A stretch of 64,000 nucleotides of DNA from Aquilaria yunnanensis (lineage: Eukaryota; Streptophyta; Magnoliopsida; Malvales; Thymelaeaceae), in the NCBI GenBank assembly GCA_039654915.1, contig CM077600.1, positions 36,812,492 through 36,876,491 of the forward strand. Reading direction: 5' to 3'. The notes beneath the pieces are model-generated. The model saw only the letters and a program-made list of their open reading frames with translations, was not told the DNA's origin and made no database searches. The position numbers and the translations under genes were made by a program. How positions within the stretch are numbered: position 1 is the stretch's first letter; the number at the start of each line of letters is the position of its first letter. Positions 60,779 through 64,000 of the stretch are shown here, piece after piece.

Positions 60779-60781
60779 AGC

Positions 60782-61554
60782 TGTGGCAACGTCGGGTTTT
60801 CTGGAGTCGCCACCAATCCGTTTACCTAGGTCGATTGGTCACCTTAAAATTGGTCTGCGAGAGTTCGGGGATCGGGAGTACGGTTACGCTAAAACAATAT
60901 TGTTATAGCGCCCAAAATTAGCACCTTAGTTGATTTTAATTTTTGTTTTACTTTGCTTTTAAATAATTTTCAGTTAATGTAGAAATTTTAACTGAATTAG
61001 TCGAAATGTGGATTTTTAAGTTAATTTGTATAGAATTTTATACTTCCGAACCATGGACTCTGCCGAGTCATTTGGACACGGAAGATTTGATTCCGAACCA
61101 TGGACTCTGCCGAGTCACCCGGACACGGAATTTGACGAAATTTTAAAGAATTTAATCCATATCGTTAATATGGATTTTTTTTCTTTTTATTTAATTTATT
61201 TTAAAAAGGTTGATATTTTCCAAACCGTAGATCCTGCCGGATCATCCGGATATGGAAATTATTTTAATTTATTGTTAGTTATATAATTATTAATGGCCCA
61301 CATAGACCGAAATTTTCAAAAATGTGATTTTTATTTTTAATATGTCAAATTAATTTTTTAGATTAATTATTAAAAAGTCTATCTAATCTAATTATATAAT
61401 TATACTTAATATTAATTCCTAAACTGATAGATGGCTTTAATGAACTGAACAAACATAAAAGAAAATAAGTAAAATCAGTTATCGAAATATACAAAGCAGA
61501 AAATTTTCATGGCAAACGAACGATTTAGTAATTATTTAGGCTATAAATGACCAA

Positions 61555-61607
<53 letters not shown>

Positions 61608-63544
61608 TAATAAAAATTTAGGGCCTAATTTATCACAAAGATAATCTAGAGGATCCATTTTTGTCATTAATCCAAAAGTTAGGTAAATACCATCTCAAGT
61701 CATCTTCTTCGATTTGTTCTCTGTGGCCTTCAACCAGAAAAGCACCCTTTTTAATTCAAACAAATATCATGCTGATTTCAATCCAAAATCAAGGTTATAT
61801 ACAATCTCATGTGCGGATTTTAATAAGACTAACAATATCCAATGAGGAGAGCACAAAAAATTAAACCAGGAAAATAGACAGATGCTGCCACTTTCTCCTC
61901 AATCCTGTAATTTTATTAAACCCACGTAGAATGAATTCTCGAAAATTAATTTTGAAACACATCGTATAGATTCAATCAAAATTACAAAGATTTTAAGATA
62001 AAAAAAAATAAAAATAAAAACAAAAATAAAAAACAAAAATAAAAAAAAATAAAAAAAAATAGATATCCTAACTTGTATTCCTATGTGAATTTATTAATTA
62101 AATTGATGCATGGCCAAATCATCAAATGAACAAAGAACAAAAAGAGAAAGAAAAAAAAAAAAGTATTGTCAGTGACTGATTTATAGGATAAAATGAAATT
62201 AATTGCTTAACTGGATAAAATAAAAATAACTCAAGGGTAAACAAGAATTATGCCAAAACTATGGACTTTCAAATCAGATCCGAAGCAACAACGAGTCGAT
62301 TTGCGATCTGGATTTCGTTATTTAATTTTAATTTTTATTTTTTGTCTGCTTTAAATAATATCAATTAATATCCAAACCATGGATTCTAACCGAACCACCT
62401 GAATATGGATTTTGTAATTTATTACCGTCCTAAATTCATTTTAAAATTTTATTAAATCCACACGGAATGAATTTTTTTTAGATATGATTTTAGACGCATT
62501 GTGAATATTAAATAAAAATAAAATTGAACTATCCAAAAATTAAAGAGATAAAACAAAATAAAAAAAATCGAGATTATATTCCTATATGGATTTTATGGCT
62601 AAATTTAATGAATGGCCAAAATAAACAGATAAACAAAAGAAATTAAAGAAAAGAAAACAACAAAATAATAAAAGCTTGCTGTTAATGCTCAAACTGCAAA
62701 AAAAAAAAATAAAGTTAGTGACTTAGACGGATAAAATAAAAATAACTAAGGGCTAAATAAGAATTTTACCAAAAAATGAATTTGACTCGGTCAAAAAAAA
62801 ATGAAGAAAACGCGTCTGACGAGTTTCCTTTATCTTTCCTTCTTCGTCTTCTTCCTTCAGGCACAACGATGCACGGACGGGAAGCTGGAGACGACACGGT
62901 GGCTGGCGGAAGCATGAGGCGACGCAGGCGGAAGCAGGAGGCGACGCAGTGATGGGAGGCCGGAGGAGCACGGAGCGCGAGCGTGGTATGGCAGAGCACG
63001 AGGCGTGGGCGCGGTGGTGGAGGGACGGCAGCGTCACGATGACGTCGAGGCTATGGACGGCGGGGGTAAGAGGTTACGGTGCTGCTTGACGGAGCAGGGC
63101 CGAGAGAACGGCAGCAGAGGAGCGCAGAGGGGAGGGGAGGAGCGAGAAGAGGGAGAGACAGAGAGATGAAGGTAAGAGCTCGGAGATCAAAAGCATGTGT
63201 GTGTGAGCCCAGATGAGGGAGAAGCGATGTGATCGTGAGAGTAGGAAGATGAGAGAGCGAAGCTGAAGAGAGAGATAGCGAAGGTCAGAGGGAGAGGAGA
63301 GTGAGAGAATTGTTTTTAGAGAGAGTCAGAGATGAGAAGGAGAGGAAGATGAGAAGGAGCTCTGTTGTGAGCTCCCCGAGAGCTCTGCTTGTTGGATAAG
63401 TAGAAAGAAAAGAAGAAGTGAGAAGGCTCTGGAGAAAGACAAAGAGGGGAGAAGTCTCTGGAGAGAGGGCCAGATTTTTCTCTTTTTTTTTTTAATAATA
63501 ATAAATAATAATTAATAGATAATTTAACTTTTTAATACACACAC

Positions 63545-63627
<83 letters not shown>

Positions 63628-63677
63628 AAATAAAAATGTACCCCATAAATTTTTTTTATTTAAAAGTTTTTTATTTT

Positions 63678-63711
<34 letters not shown>

Positions 63712-63775
63712 TTATTTTTTTTCCATTAATTTTTTTAAAATTTTTTTAATGGCCGGACGAAATTGGGTGTCAACA
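60782..63775 (-). repeat. 5' LTR of the 19.2-kb element
   Basis: On the minus strand it starts TGTTGACACCCAATTTCGTC and ends GTTGCCACA. It matches 44542-47523 over its full length and has a much longer (AT)n run (63547-63624). Confidence 0.95.
63547..63624. repeat. (AT)n microsatellite in the right LTR
   Basis: About 39 AT dinucleotides; the matching run in the other LTR (47335-47361) is far shorter. Confidence 0.92.
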
Positions 63776-63780
63776 CTTGC

Positions 63781-64000
63781 CAACAAGAGCCTTTCCATAG
63801 GACACCTTTTAAACATATTTTCTTTGAACTTCTCAAAATTAAGAAAATACCAAATTCTACAATACCACTACTCACCTAAATATGTTTGAGAGCCTTTTGC
63901 TCTTAATCCTTCAGGCGTCGCTTTACTTTATATTTCTCTTCCACACTAATGGGATAAAAGTTGTATGTTCTCTCCTTGATGTGTTGATCAATATTGTAGG
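63781..64000. other. Right flank of the 19.2-kb element
   Basis: Host DNA that was joined to position 44536 before the insertion. No gene recognised in this short stretch. Confidence 0.35.

Larger units (their letters stand above)
44542..63775 (-). mobile_element. 19.2-kb non-autonomous LTR retrotransposon derivative carrying LOG and virus-like cargo genes
   Basis: Near-identical LTRs (44542-47523 and 60782-63775) are flanked by the perfect 5-bp duplication CTTGC (44537-44541 and 63776-63780). A primer-binding site lies just inside the right LTR and a polypurine tract just inside the left one, so the element reads on the minus strand. LTR ends (TGTTGACACCC...GTTGCCACA) and long 3' tandem repeats recall the Tat/Ogre branch of Ty3/gypsy. 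No protease, reverse transcriptase, integrase or clear gag was found, so it must be moved by enzymes of another element. In sense order it holds a leader, tandem repeats, three virus-like zinc-protein genes, a LOG gene, and two large tandem arrays. Confidence 0.93.

Overview
The window is nuclear DNA of a dicot plant. The genes have many introns with GT-AG borders, the genome is AT-rich, and every recognisable gene has a plant counterpart. The species cannot be named from the sequence. Three ordinary genes form a conserved block: VPS45 (minus strand, running off the left edge), a GUX/PGSIP-type GT8 glucuronosyltransferase (16477-20001, plus) and a RimP/UPF0090-like organelle ribosome-maturation factor (37806-40681, plus). 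From memory, their Arabidopsis counterparts are neighbours on chromosome 1 (AT1G77140, AT1G77130, AT1G77122), so this looks like an old gene neighbourhood stretched by insertions.

Most of the rest is mobile DNA. At 5.1-9.5 kb, 23.9-30.9 kb and 42.2 kb there are elements with long terminal inverted repeats, several with 9-10 bp target duplications (MULE-like or fold-back). A small one sits in a VPS45 intron. A 3.4-kb probable solo LTR (25482-28868, target duplication GTTCT) carries a 157-bp tandem array. A complete but dead Copia element (31448-37409, target duplication GCTCC) has six in-frame stops in its gag-pol frame. Smaller relics are a Ty3 reverse-transcriptase fragment near 12.5 kb, a frameshifted nuclear-gene fragment near 13.5 kb, and an inverted tandem array at 21.9-22.65 kb.

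The most striking object is a 19.2-kb LTR retrotransposon derivative at 44542-63775, flanked by the 5-bp duplication CTTGC. Its two ~3-kb LTRs are nearly identical, so it inserted recently. The primer-binding site and polypurine tract show that it reads on the minus strand, so the 5' LTR is the right-hand one. No gag-pol is visible. Instead, in sense orientation, it carries three tandem copies of a 182-codon gene that resembles plant-virus cysteine-rich nucleic-acid-binding proteins (a group that includes RNA-silencing suppressors), then an intronless LOG-type cytokinin-activating enzyme gene. Most of these have their own TATA box. Downstream lie about 43 copies of an 86-bp hairpin-forming repeat and about 15 copies of a 47-bp repeat. 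One copy of the virus-like gene is open; the other two each have one premature stop.

Read together, the retroelement has lost its own replication genes but carries host- or virus-derived cargo. That cargo could plausibly affect silencing (virus-like protein) and cell division (LOG). This functional reading is inference; the structure itself is visible in the sequence.
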